In this document: positions 1-11,063 of the stretch, one piece after another
How the letters are laid out: the number at the start of each line of letters is the position of its first letter
Position numbering within the stretch: the stretch's first letter is position 1
Translations under genes and position numbers: made by a program
Notes under the pieces: model-generated
What the model was told of the DNA's origin: nothing
Database searches by the model: none
What the model saw: the letters and a program-made list of their open reading frames with translations, nothing else
Assembly: GCA_018296165.2 (NCBI GenBank)
Contig: JACKQL020000049.1
Location: 332,021-396,020, forward strand
Length of the DNA stretch: 64,000 bases
Direction: 5' to 3'
From: Termitomyces sp. T153
Taxonomy: Eukaryota > Basidiomycota > Agaricomycetes > Agaricales > Lyophyllaceae

Positions 1-47
1 TACAATGTCTATGTAGACATTGCTAATTTTGACCACTATGATATAAT
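1..47 (+). pseudogene. Gypsy element J, end of protease domain, first half
   Basis: Plus-strand reading gives VDIANFDHYDI, which continues across the D1 insertion at 15116 as IIGMPFM. The joined pattern is the conserved end of a Ty3/gypsy aspartic protease (D-I-I-I/L-G-x-P-F). The split lies exactly at the ATAAT target duplication of D1. This is the outermost and so oldest layer of the nested stack. It runs off the left edge of the window. Confidence 0.6.
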
Positions 48-450
48 TGTCAAGGAACTGCCAATGCACGTGCTTGGCTTGGTCATGTGTTTGGTCACAT
101 GATCAGTTGCCATGTGCATTCTGCACAGAACCCACATGGCAAGGTATGCACATGTTTGGCAGGGTCAGGTGAATGAATGTGTTTGGTCATGTGTTTGGTC
201 ACATGATCAGTTGCCATGTGCATTCTGTGCAGAACCAACATGGCAAGGTATGCACATGTTTGGCAAGGTCATGTGACCAGAGTAATTTTTCTGAACCCTG
301 GCATTGGAGATCCTCAGACTTGTTCTCTTTGGATGTCCCTCTGCCAGGTGTGTAGTCCTACTTGTAAATATTGTACTGTGCTGAATAGACTTTGGATCTC
401 CCTCTGCCAGTTGTGTGATTAAGCCACAGCCTCCAGAGGTTGCTCTTATA
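48..450 (+). repeat. 5' LTR of D1
   Basis: It begins TGTCAAGGAACTGCC and ends TTGCTCTTATA (the final CA has become TA). It matches the 3' LTR at 14789-15115 but is about 75 bp longer. The extra length comes mainly from a tandem duplication with a period of 104 bp, seen as the GGTCATGTGTTTGGTCACAT block starting at 81 and again at 185. The primer-binding region follows at 451, starting GCAGAACAAGTCTCTA; the same sequence follows the C and D2 LTRs. Confidence 0.85.
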
Positions 451-599
451 GCAGAACAAGTCTCTAAATTTGATCTGGGAGCCCCTTTTTGATTACCTGA
501 GCTTCTACTTGGTCCCTCAAAAGGTCTCTCCCCCACCAGTGTCTTAGTGCCCCCTGTGCTCCTCCTATGACCTAGCCAACCCCTCCAGCACCTCTCCCT

Positions 600-1222
600 G
601 GCATTTCAAGCCCCCAAGACAATGCCTGGAGTTGTTTGCTGTTCCTGGAAACACAGGTTCAACTTACCCAAGCCTCCCTTACTTTCCACATGGCTGAACT
701 CACTAGACTCCATCAAACTACTGAAGCAGTGTCCCTTTCTCGCCAAGTCCTTTTAGAATGTCTCCTCCTTGCTCCTACCACACCTCCTATGCCACCAGCA
801 GATGCAGAATGGTTGGTGTCTGCACCTAGCTCAGGCTTTTTAGCTCCAGCTGCTGCAGAACGGTTTGTGTCTGCATCTGGCTTAGGCCTTTCAGCTCCCC
901 ATTCCAAACTCCCTCATCCTGCACTCCCTGATGTATATGATGGAGATTGTAAGGTTGGAGAGCATTTCCTCCAGTCCTGTATCACCTATATCCAGCTGAG
1001 CAGTGAAGCCTTTACCTCAGATGCCTTGAAAATTGCCTGGGTTCTCTCCTACATAAAGGCTGGTTGAGCCTCAACCTATGCATTGCATATCTTTCAATGC
1101 CCAGGAGGAGTTGAGAGTTTCTCTGGCTGGATGGAGTTCAAGAAAGAGTTCTGAGCAGAGTTTTTTTCCCTTGACCCTGCCAACACTGCAGCTTTTTCCC
1201 TTTGAGACCAAACTCAGTATGG
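600..1222 (+). pseudogene. D1 gag, N-terminal part
   Basis: The open segment from 636 to 1067 reads like the fungal gypsy gag that recurs in this window (LETQVQLTQASL near its start, PDVYDGDCKVGEHFLQSC later). At 1068 the frame meets TGA where sister copies have an arginine codon, the expected outcome of CGA to TGA decay. Gag-like sequence continues to 1222, where solo LTR A1 interrupts it. The product would have been the capsid protein that packages the retrotransposon RNA. Confidence 0.75.
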
Positions 1223-2231
1223 TGATAAGACCCATTTGTCACTGAGCACTATTTTTGGCATTTTGGATTGTGCAGCAGCTGACTATTTCAACATGGCACA
1301 AGTCACAACACCCAGCATGTGAGGCTTAGCCCCAAGGTCTGGAACAATGTAGCCTTTGCACAGGACTTTAGTGACCATGAGACTTATCAATCACAAGGAA
1401 CATCACAGGGAGTCTGGACTTTGGGTCTAGAACAACAAGGCTGAGGCCTTTCTTAGCAACAATTGTTAGCAACTTCTTGGTGACAACATGGCTTTCTACC
1501 CCCCATATATGGACATATTGCCAGTTGCATAATTTCTGACTTATTATTTTTCTTGTTGAGCTTACAAGCTAGTGGCAATTATTTGCTTACTTTCCCATAC
1601 TATACCTTTGAACAGTATAAATACTGCCTGTACATAGACACTTGGGGGAAATCCAATCATACCATTGCATCCAATTCTAGTATCAAATCATGTTACTCTC
1701 TCTATCTCTAAGCTTACTAGCTTGAGGTTTTATTTTGTCTTTATCACTTACTCTATATCTCACTCTCCATTGACAATGACTTAGTGACAAGTCTTGCCAA
1801 CTTTGACTTTGACTTTGCATGGTACCAACTACACATGCCCTTAGCATTATCTTGACTCAGCAATGCTAGCAACTATGGCTAGCAATTAGTTTGCATTTGT
1901 CCTCTGTTCAGTCTCCTTGTTGCCACTCCCCCATTCCTTTCTCTACTCATTTTCTCTGTCACTATAAAAGTTTGCTTCACTTTGGCAATGAATTTGTCTT
2001 CATTTGTTTTATCACACTAGTGACCCTCCATTACTGTCTAGTGACTTAGGTTAGCACTAGCAACCCTTTCAACTTCACACTTCACACTCACATTTGCTCT
2101 CATTCTATGGGACAGTTGCTGACTCACTCTCAACTATTAACATCCTACTGCCAGCTACCCTATCTAGTGACTAGTGTTAGGTTCTCTTTTTAGGTTTCCT
2201 ACATGGCACTAGGTGGCATAGGAGCACATCA
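1223..2231 (+). repeat. Solo LTR A1 (family A)
   Basis: Starts TGATAAGACCC and ends GAGCACATCA, giving TG...CA termini. It is flanked by ATGG at 1219-1222 and 2232-2235, a 4-bp target duplication. It interrupts gag: CAGTATGGTCAAG is continuous in the D2 copy near 54787. A TATA-like box lies in CAGTATAAATACTGCC near 1614. Related copies are A2 (5327-8533), A3 (60085-61217) and a fragment at 47482-47731. No internal coding region is attached. Confidence 0.85.
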
Positions 2232-2235
2232 ATGG

Positions 2236-2901
2236 TCAAGGAAAGTGGTCACTTGATGAGTACATTGACTCTTTTTGTGCCTTAGTTGAACAGGCTAGAT
2301 GTCCAGATAGTCTACAACTCTGCTCAACCTTCCATGATGGACTCCACCCCTCTCTCAGGGATCACATTGACAGCATGGTGGAGGGGTGCCCAGATGATGA
2401 GCATGTCACACCTGATACATGGTGGCATGTGAGCAGTGGCAGCTCATAGAACTGCAATGCAAGTTGTGGCAGATGCAACCCTCAACCTTTCCTTTCTCTC
2501 ATGGAGGGTTCATCCTCCAAGCTCCCTCCTCCACACCTGCATTAGTATCCCCATGAGTGGGTGCAGCTCCTTCCTTTACATTTCATGGTGCCCCCTTGTG
2601 CTCCCTACTCTAAGGAGTCCTAATGGATGTTGATGCTTTCAGACAGTGGTCCTCTACTCCTCTGCTGTGTCAATGCTATGGGAAGGCAGGTCATTTTGCC
2701 CGCTACTGTCCTCAAGAGCTAGAAGTCTGCTATCTATCAGCATCAGAGCAAGAAGAGCTGCATATTCAACTGTTCACAGCCCAAGATGCCACAGGAGCTC
2801 CCTCTCCAGATGCACCTATAGCTGTTCAATTTGATGAAGTGGCTGATGTGTTGGAGGAGGTTCCTACAGAGTCTGAGGATTTTTCAAAGGGCAACAGATG
2901 A
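2236..2901 (+). pseudogene. D1 gag, C-terminal part with zinc knuckle
   Basis: Gag resumes after LTR A1. The open segment 2623-2901 carries an intact CCHC zinc knuckle, CQCYGKAGHFARYC, which binds nucleic acid in retroelement nucleocapsid proteins. Upstream, 2236-2620 reads as the gag linker (DEYIDSF-like and GLHPSL-like motifs) in shifted frames. No single frame joins these parts to the N-terminal gag. Confidence 0.7.
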
Positions 2902-3890
2902 CCAGTACACCCCCATTGCCCAGTACTAATCATTTCACCCTCCTGTCCATAGATTCAAATATATCTGTTGCCATTGTTGATACTATGCCTGAAATGATAA
3001 ACCCCTCCTCAGACATACAAACTCCCTCTCCAGCTAAAGTCTCAGCTAGAAATGCACCCCCTAGCCCATGCCTCTGGATCCCTGCATGAGAACACTACCT
3101 CCCCCATTGTTATGTTGTTGCTTCCACCCCTTCTACCAACTCCCTGAAGCTACAGGTGGAAATTGAGACAACAAACACCCAGCAAATTTGAAGTGTGGTT
3201 GCCCTGCTTGACAGTGGCACAACAGGCCTCTTCCTTGACACTGACTATGTGCAATGACACTGCCTTACTACTCATCCCCTCTCCTGTCCTATCCCCATAT
3301 ACAATGTTGATGACATGCTCAATGAAGCTAGCTCTATTTGCTCTATAGTGGACCTGGTTCTCCACTAACAAGACCACTCAGAGCAAGCCACTTTTGCTGT
3401 CACTAGTTTGGAAAAGCAAGACATGATCTTGGGGTTCACCTGGCTATGTGAACACAACCCAGAGATTGACTGGACTAAGGGTGAGGTGAAAATAAGTTGC
3501 TGCCCACATTGCTGCATTACCTGTGCAAAAGAAGCCCATAAGGAGCAGAGAGCCAAGGTTTGTGAGTGTGCTGCTATGTGGGTCTGTTGTGCTGAGCATC
3601 TCCCTTATGCTGATCTTGACCTCCTGAGTCCCCCCCCTCTGGCATTTCCTTAGAGAGAGGCCCTCTACAAGGATGTCTGAGGTGTTGGGTGTGAATCTCC
3701 AGAGGAAGAGGAAGGCAAAGGAGAATGGACCTATACTCCAGATGCAGAGTCTCCAGATGAGACCATAGAGGTGGGTGATCAGATCTATGCTACAACTCTC
3801 TGCTCCCCTCTTAAAGTGGTGGAGATTTGAGCCAGTCAGACTACTTCTCAGCATCTGGGTAAGGCATTTGCAGCAAACTCACAGCCCAAG
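2898..3890 (+). pseudogene. D1 aspartic protease region
   Basis: Around 3196-3240 the plus strand reads VALLDSGTTGLFLDT, which contains the intact DSG active-site triad of retroviral-type proteases. Downstream motifs (QDMILGFTWLCEHNPEIDW at 3417-3473) recur in every other chromovirus copy here. The frame is broken by a stop shortly after the active site (GTGCAATGA) and by frame changes near 3400 and 3650. The protease would have cleaved the gag-pol polyprotein. Confidence 0.7.
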
Positions 3891-3902
3891 CCTGTCTGTA
3901 GC

Positions 3903-4894
3903 ATGGTTCCCAATCACCTCCATGACTTTGAGGATGTATTCACCAAGGCCTGCTTTGATTCAGTTCCAGAGTACAAGCAGTGGGATCATGCAATCAAGCT
4001 GATACCAGATGCAGAGCCCTCCAGCTGCAAGGTCTATCCACTTGCACCCTGTGAGCAGGATGGACTGGATGCTTTTCTGCAGGGGAATCTTAGTTCAGGA
4101 CAAATACAACCCTCCAAGTCTTTAATGGCCTCTCCAGTCTTTTTTATTAAGAAAAAGGATGGGTCCCTTCATTTGGTTCAGGATTATCATGTCTTGAATG
4201 CAATTACAGTGAAGAATCACTATCCTTTGCCACTCATCTCAGAACTTGTCAATAACCTTTGTGGTGCATGCTACTTCACAAAGTTGGATGTCCATTGGGG
4301 CTACAACAACATACACATCAAAGAAGGGGATGAGTGGAAGGCAGCTTTCCAAACCAATTGTGGACTCTTTGAACCTCTAGTGATGTTCTTTGGTCTCACC
4401 AATAGCCCAGCTACCTTCCAGACTGTGATGAATGACATTTTCCATGATCTGATTGCGGAAGGTGTGGTCTGCATATATCTTGATGATATCCTCATCTACA
4501 CTAAAACTCTGGAGGAGCATCTCCAGGTCACACACATTGTTTTGGAATGCCTCCACCACTACCAGCTCTATTTAAAGCCTGAGAAGTGTGAATTTGAGCA
4601 GACCAAGGTGGAGTACCTGGGTTTGATCATTTTGCATGGAATGGCAGAGATGGACCCCATTAAAGTGGCAGGTGTAGCAGAGTGGCCTGAGCCAAGAAAC
4701 AAGAAGAAAGTGCAGGCCTTTCTTGGCTTTGTCAATTCCTACTGGAGATTTATACAGGATTTTTCCCACCATGCATGCCCTCTCTTTGACCTCACAGTTA
4801 AGGATACAGCATGGTGGTGGGAGCCCCCACAGCAAGCTGCCTTTGATGCCCTCAAGCAAGTGGTGACCTTGAAGCCAGTCCTCCTGTTCCCTGA
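3903..4894 (+). pseudogene. D1 reverse transcriptase
   Basis: A long open frame (335 codons to 4910) covers RT fingers to thumb and the start of RNase H. Visible motifs are SPVFFIKKKDGSLHLVQDY, FTKLDVHWGY with the first catalytic Asp, SPATFQTVMNDIF, an intact YLDDIL catalytic box near residues 195-200, and FLGFVNSYWRFIQDFS. It is the best-preserved RT core in the window. At about 4895 the reading jumps directly to the integrase C-terminus, so RNase H and most of integrase are deleted. Confidence 0.85.
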
Positions 4895-6035
4895 CAAAGG
4901 CCAAGGATGACATGGCATGCTACTATGACCATTGCTGGACACCATCCCCAGTTTACAAGCCAGGAGATTGGATAGCTCAAATATTAGGACAACAAGGCCA
5001 TCTCAAAAACTGTCACATCATCATCTTGGCCCCTTCATGGTGAAGAAGAAGGTGGGGCCTTTAGCATACTGACTTAAACTCCCAGCAGGCCTATGCCAAT
5101 TGCACCCAGTCTTCAATGTTGTCAAACTATTTCCAGCCCCAGAGGATCCAATCCCCAGCTGCTGCCCTAAGCCACTCCCCCACCAGTTCTGGTTGACAAT
5201 GAGGAGGAGTATAAAGTGGAGGAAATTTTGGATAGCAGAATATTTCAAGGGAAGTTGCAGTTCAAGGTGAAATAGAAGGGATATGGCATTGAGAACATCT
5301 CTTGGAAACTGCAGGCTAATGTACATTGATGTGCTCCTATGCTGCCTAGTGCAGTGCAGGAAACCTAGAAAGAGAACCCTGGCCCTAGTCACTAGATAGG
5401 GTAGCTGGCAGTAGGAAGTTGATAGTAGAGGGCAAGTCAGTAACTGTTCCAGAGAACAAGAGCAAGAGCTGTGTTATAAGGTGAAGTTGAGAGGAGTTGC
5501 TATTGCTAGCCTAAGTCGCTAGTGACTGAAAGGAGAATGGGTGAAGGCAGGAAGCATTGCTAAGACAAAGCAAACTCTTAACAGTGGTAGGGGAGTGAGG
5601 GAATAGAATAGAAAGGAGGAAACAGTAATAGGGAGATGGAATCAGGGGACAAATGTAAACTAGTCACTAGCTGCACTTGCTAACATTGCTAAGTTGAGAT
5701 AACACAAAGGGCACCCACAGTTGGCACCACACTAGGTCAAGGTTGAAGTTGGTAAGACTTGTTAATAAGTCAAAGTCAACGGCAAGTGAAGGAATAGAGT
5801 GAAGGTAGAGGCAAAGTGGACTCTCAAGCTGGTAGGCTTAGAGATAAATGGGTTTGATTTGAGGAGGATTTATTCAATTCGTGAGTGTCTATATACAGGC
5901 AGTATTTATATGATTCAAAAGTATAGTATGGGAAAGTAAGCAAATAGTTGCCACTAGTGACAGCATCTGTCAATGTGTTTATGGTTCATATGTCTGTAAC
6001 TAAGTGAAAACTATAAGCAAAGTCTCTGAAGTGTG

Positions 6036-7016
6036 TGTCACGACCCGCTCCCTAGCTCCCTAGACACTGCTCCCAACCCCTCCTGATTTCCCGCCTAACT
6101 CCCCGGGACCCCACCCACACTTTTGACGCCCACACTGGACAACTCTGACGCTTCTCCGGCAAACCCCGACGGCAACTCCCTCTCCGTAGCCATCAACACC
6201 CCCTTGAAACCTTCCCCCACCGTTCCTGGCCACGTCATATGTCCCCGACTCCCTACCCTAGTTTACCCGACCCGTCCCGGAGCGGCTGTGCCCCCAACTG
6301 ATCCCATCAGAATACAGCCACGGCCTGACCTCGGATTGTACCCGACACCCATCGACTCAGCACAGCTCCGTCGACCCCCACCATCATATCCGCCGCCCTC
6401 GGAGGCACCCAGTAGTCGGTATATAAGTCATAGAATAACTCCTCGAACTTTAGTCTTGATATTACATTTTACCAGTTTCCTATGTTTTGTCTCTCGTCTC
6501 GTCTCTATTTCTGTTTCTAGGTTTCAAATCTATCTTTTCTCAGTCTTGTCTCATCTCCATCTCGTCTCGACTGTACATATTTCCCTTGTTCCTCTGAAGT
6601 TCCCTTGCTCCCTACGTCAGTACAAACTCCGCGCACGCACCATGACCTGAACATTCTTAATGATGACTCCGGACCTCGCTACCCGCTCGGCCCCGGAACC
6701 CACCAAGCCCCGGTAATCCCCTGTCCAACTCCGACCCCGCCCCCCATCAACCGAGAAGCCTCCGCCTACCCCGCAATCTACTTGTGCGCCCACTAACTAG
6801 CCCTGACACCCGCCCTGGGTCGATGATCAGTACCTCTGGTCTTAGACCCCTCCAAATCACTCAGGACTTACTCGGGCCACTCTCCCTAGGGGCCCCTCGC
6901 AAGCTTTCCCCACCTCCGCTCCAACTCTGGACGCCTGGTTATAAGCGCAGGACATCGTGTCCGCCTAGTAAGGACTTGCCAGTGTACTGAGCCCCCGTCG
7001 TCAGTGGAACCTGACA
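6036..7016 (+). repeat. Solo LTR B1 (family B), CpG-rich copy
   Basis: Starts TGTCACGACCCGCTCC, ends GTGGAACCTGACA, and is flanked by the perfect duplication GTGTG (6031-6035 and 7017-7021). A TATA-like GGTATATAAGTCATAG occurs near 6418. It keeps dense CpG (five in 6121-6180 alone), unlike all sister copies, so it is probably the youngest insertion in the stack. Minor ORFs inside it are LTR sequence, not genes. Confidence 0.9.
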
Positions 7017-7372
7017 GTGTGGATGCCATTCAAGTATGTTGGTAAGCTCAACAAGGGGAATAATAGTAAAAAGGTATGTGTCTGGCAATATGTCCATATA
7101 TGATAAGAGAAAGCTGTTTTGTTGTCAAGGAGCTGCCAGAGTCACTAATAATCGTAGCTAGAAAAAGTCCTGGCCTTACTGTCCTAGATCCAAAGTCCAG
7201 GCTCCATGTGATATTTCTCATGACTAATAAGTCTTGTGGTCACTAAGATCCTGTGTGAGGGCTACATTGATCCTGACTCTGGGCTGGGCCCCATGTGCTG
7301 AGTATTGTGACTTGTGCCAAATTTAAACTAGTCAGCTGCTGCTAAATCTGAAATGCCAAAAATGGTGCTCAG

Positions 7373-8509
7373 TGTCAGGTTCCACTGACCACGGGGGCTC
7401 AGCTACACTGGGCGAGTCCTTACTAGGCAAACATGATTCCCTGCACTGACAACCGGGCACTCGGAGGTGTTCCGGGTGCTGGGGACTTGTGAGGATAGCT
7501 GGGGAAAATTGATCTGAGCAAGTCCGGGGAGGTCCGGAGGAGTAGAGAATGAGTGGCGGAGAAGGGGGATGGGCTTGGTAGGGTTCAGGCAGAAGTCCGT
7601 GTGTGAGTATTGTGGGTGCGGAGGAGGCAGAGGCTACGCGGATGACAGGAGCAGAGCCAGAGTTCTGATGGGGGATCAACAGGGGTTGATGGGGTTTGGA
7701 GCTGAGAGTATAGCAGGGTCCAGGGTTGGTAACGAGTGTCAGAGGTTTGTAATCGTAACTGCAGAGTTTGTGAGGACGTTATGGTTGAGAGGATGTGAAC
7801 ACAATAGACAGAATTAGATGGGACGAGACGGAGTCAAACAAAATGAGACGAGGATGAGATGGGAACGAGAATAGATTCAGGTGGAGACACGGAATGATAA
7901 TGGAAGGATAACGGAACAGAAACGAGATAAGACCAGGAGACTGAGAGTAAGAAAAATGAGACATGAGATACAAAACACGAGAAGAAACAATCAGAAACAC
8001 ATCAGAAGGGTGGGTAGATAGATAATCTCAAGACTAGAGTATGAGGAGCTACTCTACATCTTATATACTGACTACTGAGGAGCTCCAGGGACATTGGCCA
8101 TGGTGGCGGGGCTTGGCAGAGCTTGACGGAGTTGATGGGTGTCAGTTATGATCAGAGGGTGGGCCGCATTGATATGTTGATGGGATCAATTGCAACGCAG
8201 TCCATTCTGAGGCTGTTGTGATACTCCAGGGTAAGTCAGGGAAGCCAGGGTGTTGAGTTGATGACATGTAATGGAGTCAAGCATGGCGGGGGAGTGGTCC
8301 CAGGGGCTCAGGAAGTCCAGGGGAAGCGCTGGTGGCTGCAGGGAAGATGTCGGAGTTGGCCAGGGGGCTGTCGGAGTTAGCCAAGAAGGTGCCGGAGTTA
8401 GCCGGAGTAGGCGTGGAGTGCTGGGGAAGTTTGACAAAGCATCGGGGGGTTCCGGGGGAGCGGAGGTTTGTCAGGTGGTGTATGGGGCTTCAGGGAACGG
8501 GTCGTGACA
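7373..8509 (-). repeat. Solo LTR B2 (family B)
   Basis: The plus strand starts TGTCAGGTTCCACTGACC and ends ACGGGTCGTGACA, the reverse of B1. Perfect target duplication CTCAG lies at 7368-7372 and 8510-8514, inside LTR A2. CpG is partly retained (for example 7550-7660 and 8495-8505), so it looks older than B1 but younger than B3-B7. Confidence 0.9.
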
Positions 8510-8672
8510 CTCAGCAACAACTGGGTCTTATCAACGTGCACTAACCCTGGTCCAGGACTTCTACCATAGGCATTCCAATGCCCCTAAAACCATCCAGGGC
8601 ATCTATTCTATCTTAACAGCTGATCAGGCAATTTGTGACTTCTTTTACCCAGTGCATTGAGATGCTGCACAC

Positions 8673-9022
8673 TGTAAGGGCAACCTCTGGGGCAGCAGAT
8701 TGGAGTCATACAGCTAGCAGAGGGGAATCCAAAGTATATTAGTGGAGTAGACAATGATACAATCAGTAACTAATCATCCTAGCAGAGGGGAATCCAAAGA
8801 AAACAAGTCTAAGGATCCCTGCTGCTTGGTGTGGTGCATCAGTGAGCAGTGGAGGCATGGGAACTACTGTACAGATGACCAGAGCTACTCCCAACCCTAG
8901 GGCAATGATTGCTGAGGTAATACAGAGAACTCTGGGGTTCCAAAAGAAGCCCCGGAGACATTGAACAAGCTGTGGAGGCACTGGAACAAGTTGCAGAGGT
9001 TGGAAATGGAAGTCCCCTGACA
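8673..9022 (-). repeat. 3' LTR of E1
   Basis: Plus-strand termini are TGTAAGGGCAACC and GTCCCCTGACA. It matches the right-hand LTR with several small indels; it is 350 bp against 369 bp. The polypurine tract lies just outside it at 9023-9037 (reverse complement of TCACCCTCTCTTTAG). A third copy of this LTR is at 63336-63705. Confidence 0.88.
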
Positions 9023-9720
9023 TCACCCTCTCTTTAGTGTGCGGCATCTTGATGTGTGGGGTAAAAGAAGTCCCTGATTGCTTGGTCTGCTAGTGAGATA
9101 GGGTAGATCCCTCATATGGCATGCAAGGCCTCTGGATGTCTCCAGTGGAACTCCTTGACAAGTCTGGGAGCATGTACATTCTCCCATGGCTCCCAGGAGA
9201 TATTCTTGATCCTGTAGCCTTTCCACTTCACCTTGTATTATAGTCGTCTCTGAAATAAACAGCTATTCAGGATTTCCTCCACCTCATATTCCTTGTTGTC
9301 ATTGACTACCATGGGGGGTAGTGGAGGTGGCAGACAATGCCCTGGAAAAGGATCCTTAGGGGCCAGAGTTAGTTTGACTATGTTGAACACTGGATGAAGC
9401 TGGTGCATTCCCAGGGGGCACTGGAGTCAATAGGCCAAGGGTTCTACCTCTTATTCTACTGTAAAAGGCCCCAACTGCCAGTGCAACAGCTTTTTTGAGG
9501 GCCAGGTAGTTATAATGTCAGAGGCATCCAGGTAGACTTGATCTTCAGGCTGATATTGGTGCTCTGGAGTCCTCCTGCAGTTGTAGTATTGCACCATGTC
9601 ATCCTTTGCCTTTGCCAGTGCTGCCTGAGCCTCCTCCTGCAATCTCTTCATCTGGTCCACAAATTTGTTTACTGCCTCATTCTCTGAGGGCTGGGCCCAG
9701 GGTTGAAACCTATGCATGGA
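9023..9720 (-). pseudogene. E1 integrase tail, GPY/F and chromodomain
   Basis: The minus frame 9717-9451 reads AKAKDDMVQYYN, then YQPEDQVYLDASDI and LHWQLGPFTVE, the GPY/F-type module after the integrase core. Further on (about 9310-9040) EYEVEEILNS and KWKGYR outline the chromodomain. The same module recurs at 63706-64000. Frame changes separate the segments. Confidence 0.75.
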
Positions 9721-10388
9721 TGCTGTCCTGTGTCAAGGAAGAATGGGGAAAACTGAGTGGACATGTGAATGTGGTTGTTGTATTGGAATTCAGCATCAGG
9801 GAGGAGTTTGTCCCAGTCATCTTGGTGCTCATTGCAAAAGAGGTGGAGATACTGCTCTAGCTCCTGGTTTACGTGTTTTGTCTGGCCATTGGACTGTGGG
9901 TAATAGGTAGTAGTGGTGTGGAGCTTCACTCTGAGCAGTCAGTAGAGCTCCCAGGTGAATTTTGCCACAAATTGTGGTCCCCAATCTGAGACATAGGCAT
10001 TGGAGAGGCTGTGGAGCTTCTAGACATTCCTCCAATACAGGTTTGCAGTGCCCATGGCAGAGCAGGTAGTGTGGGTTGGAATGAAGTGTGCTTGCTTGCT
10101 ATATAGGTCTACTACTACTATGATTGCATCATAACTGTGGGCATCAGGGAGCTCTACAATGAAGTCCATGGATGCCACACTCCATTGTTCTGTGGGCATG
10201 GGTAGCAGGTGTAACTGTCTGTAGAGGAGTTGGCACTGGGGCTTAGTCTGGAGGCAGAGATTGCAAGTACTAGTGTAGGACCCAATATACTGGGACATCT
10301 GGGGCCACCAGTAGTTCTGCAATACTAGCTCCAGTGTCTTCCACCATCTAGGGTGCCCTATGATGCAGGAGTTGTGGTGTTGCTCCAC
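9669..10388 (-). pseudogene. E1 integrase, zinc-binding and catalytic core
   Basis: Reading 10388 to 10020 shows the HHCC zinc region (HHNSCIIGHPRWWKTLELV, then CNLCLQTKPQC), the first core Asp in SMDFIVELP, and VVVDLYSKQAHFIPTH. A stop at 10020 is followed by more core sequence in 9929-9669 (YYPQSNGQTKHVNQELEQY). The usual catalytic Glu of GQTERVNQ is Lys here. The enzyme would have inserted the cDNA into the genome. Confidence 0.8.
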
Positions 10389-10454
10389 AATTCTCTGACA
10401 GAGCTCCAGAATGTTGGGAATGTAGATATGGTCTCAGAAGGTCAGGATTCCATC

Positions 10455-11063
10455 TCAGAGGGCCCATTCATCAGTGCGGACCACCTTGGCACCAGTGGTA
10501 TGCCTGAACTTCAGTGTCCAAGCAGCTTGCACCATCAGCTCCTCCTGCTGACCATTCCAATTACCCCACCATATGTTCCAGAGAATGTCTGCTTCTGCTC
10601 CCTCAACAGCAAGACCCTTCATGGCTTGGATTGCAAACAATTCAGGGTGGAGGAGCATAATATTGCTGTTATCCTCTTCCCCCATGCCATGGTCCACTCT
10701 CCAGAACAGGGCATCTGGTTTTCCCATGCTCTAGCCAGGCTTGTGGTGCAAAGAGAAGTCAAAGTTGGCAAGGTAGAGGGACCACCAGGCCTGTCAGCAA
10801 TTGAGCTTCTTGGCTATCCAGAAGTATTCAAGGTTCTTGTGATCTGTCCAGACCTCAAACTTGTGCCATGCACCCTCCAGGAAGTGCCACCACTCCTTGA
10901 ATGACTAGATGATGGCTAGCATCTCTTTGTCATAGAGCTTGTAGTTCTGTTCCACTGCATTCAGGCTCTTGGAGTAAAAGGCCACTGGATGCCACTTCCC
11001 ATCCTCCAGAGATTGCTGTGAGAGCATGGCTCTAGTGGCAAAGTCAGAGCTGTCAGCCTCCAC
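10455..11063 (-). pseudogene. E1 RNase H domain
   Basis: Minus-strand reading shows [22 protein letters not shown] (catalytic Asp in TDH), FDFSLHHKPG and GKPDALFWRVDHG, the usual order of a gypsy RNase H domain and its linker to integrase. Frames shift near 10730 and 10900. RNase H would remove the RNA strand during reverse transcription. Confidence 0.75.

Larger units (their letters stand above)
5327..8533 (-). repeat. Solo LTR A2 (family A), carrying B1 and B2
   Basis: On the plus strand it starts TGATGTGCTCC and ends GGTCTTATCA, the reverse of LTR A1. Removing B1, B2 and their target duplications leaves about 1.08 kb, the family length. The flanks are ACAT (5323-5326) and ACGT (8534-8537), a 4-bp duplication in which one copy appears to have lost its CpG. 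It sits in the D1 chromodomain. Confidence 0.8.
4895..8672 (+). pseudogene. D1 integrase C-terminus and chromodomain, split by LTR A2
   Basis: After the deletion joint, the plus strand reads KAKDDMACYYDH, then GPY/F-like residues and the chromodomain pattern (EEYKVEEILDSRIF, KGYGIENISW). It breaks at 5322-5326 and resumes at 8538 as HALTLVQDFYHRHSNAPK-like sequence with the stop near 8659. The chromodomain normally directs integration to marked chromatin. In-frame stops (for example TAG near 5274) show it is dead. Confidence 0.7.

Noticed and set aside
3444..3854. Antisense ORF over the D1 protease
   Set aside because: Long antisense frames recur opposite the pol genes in all copies and have no motifs. 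They are shadows.
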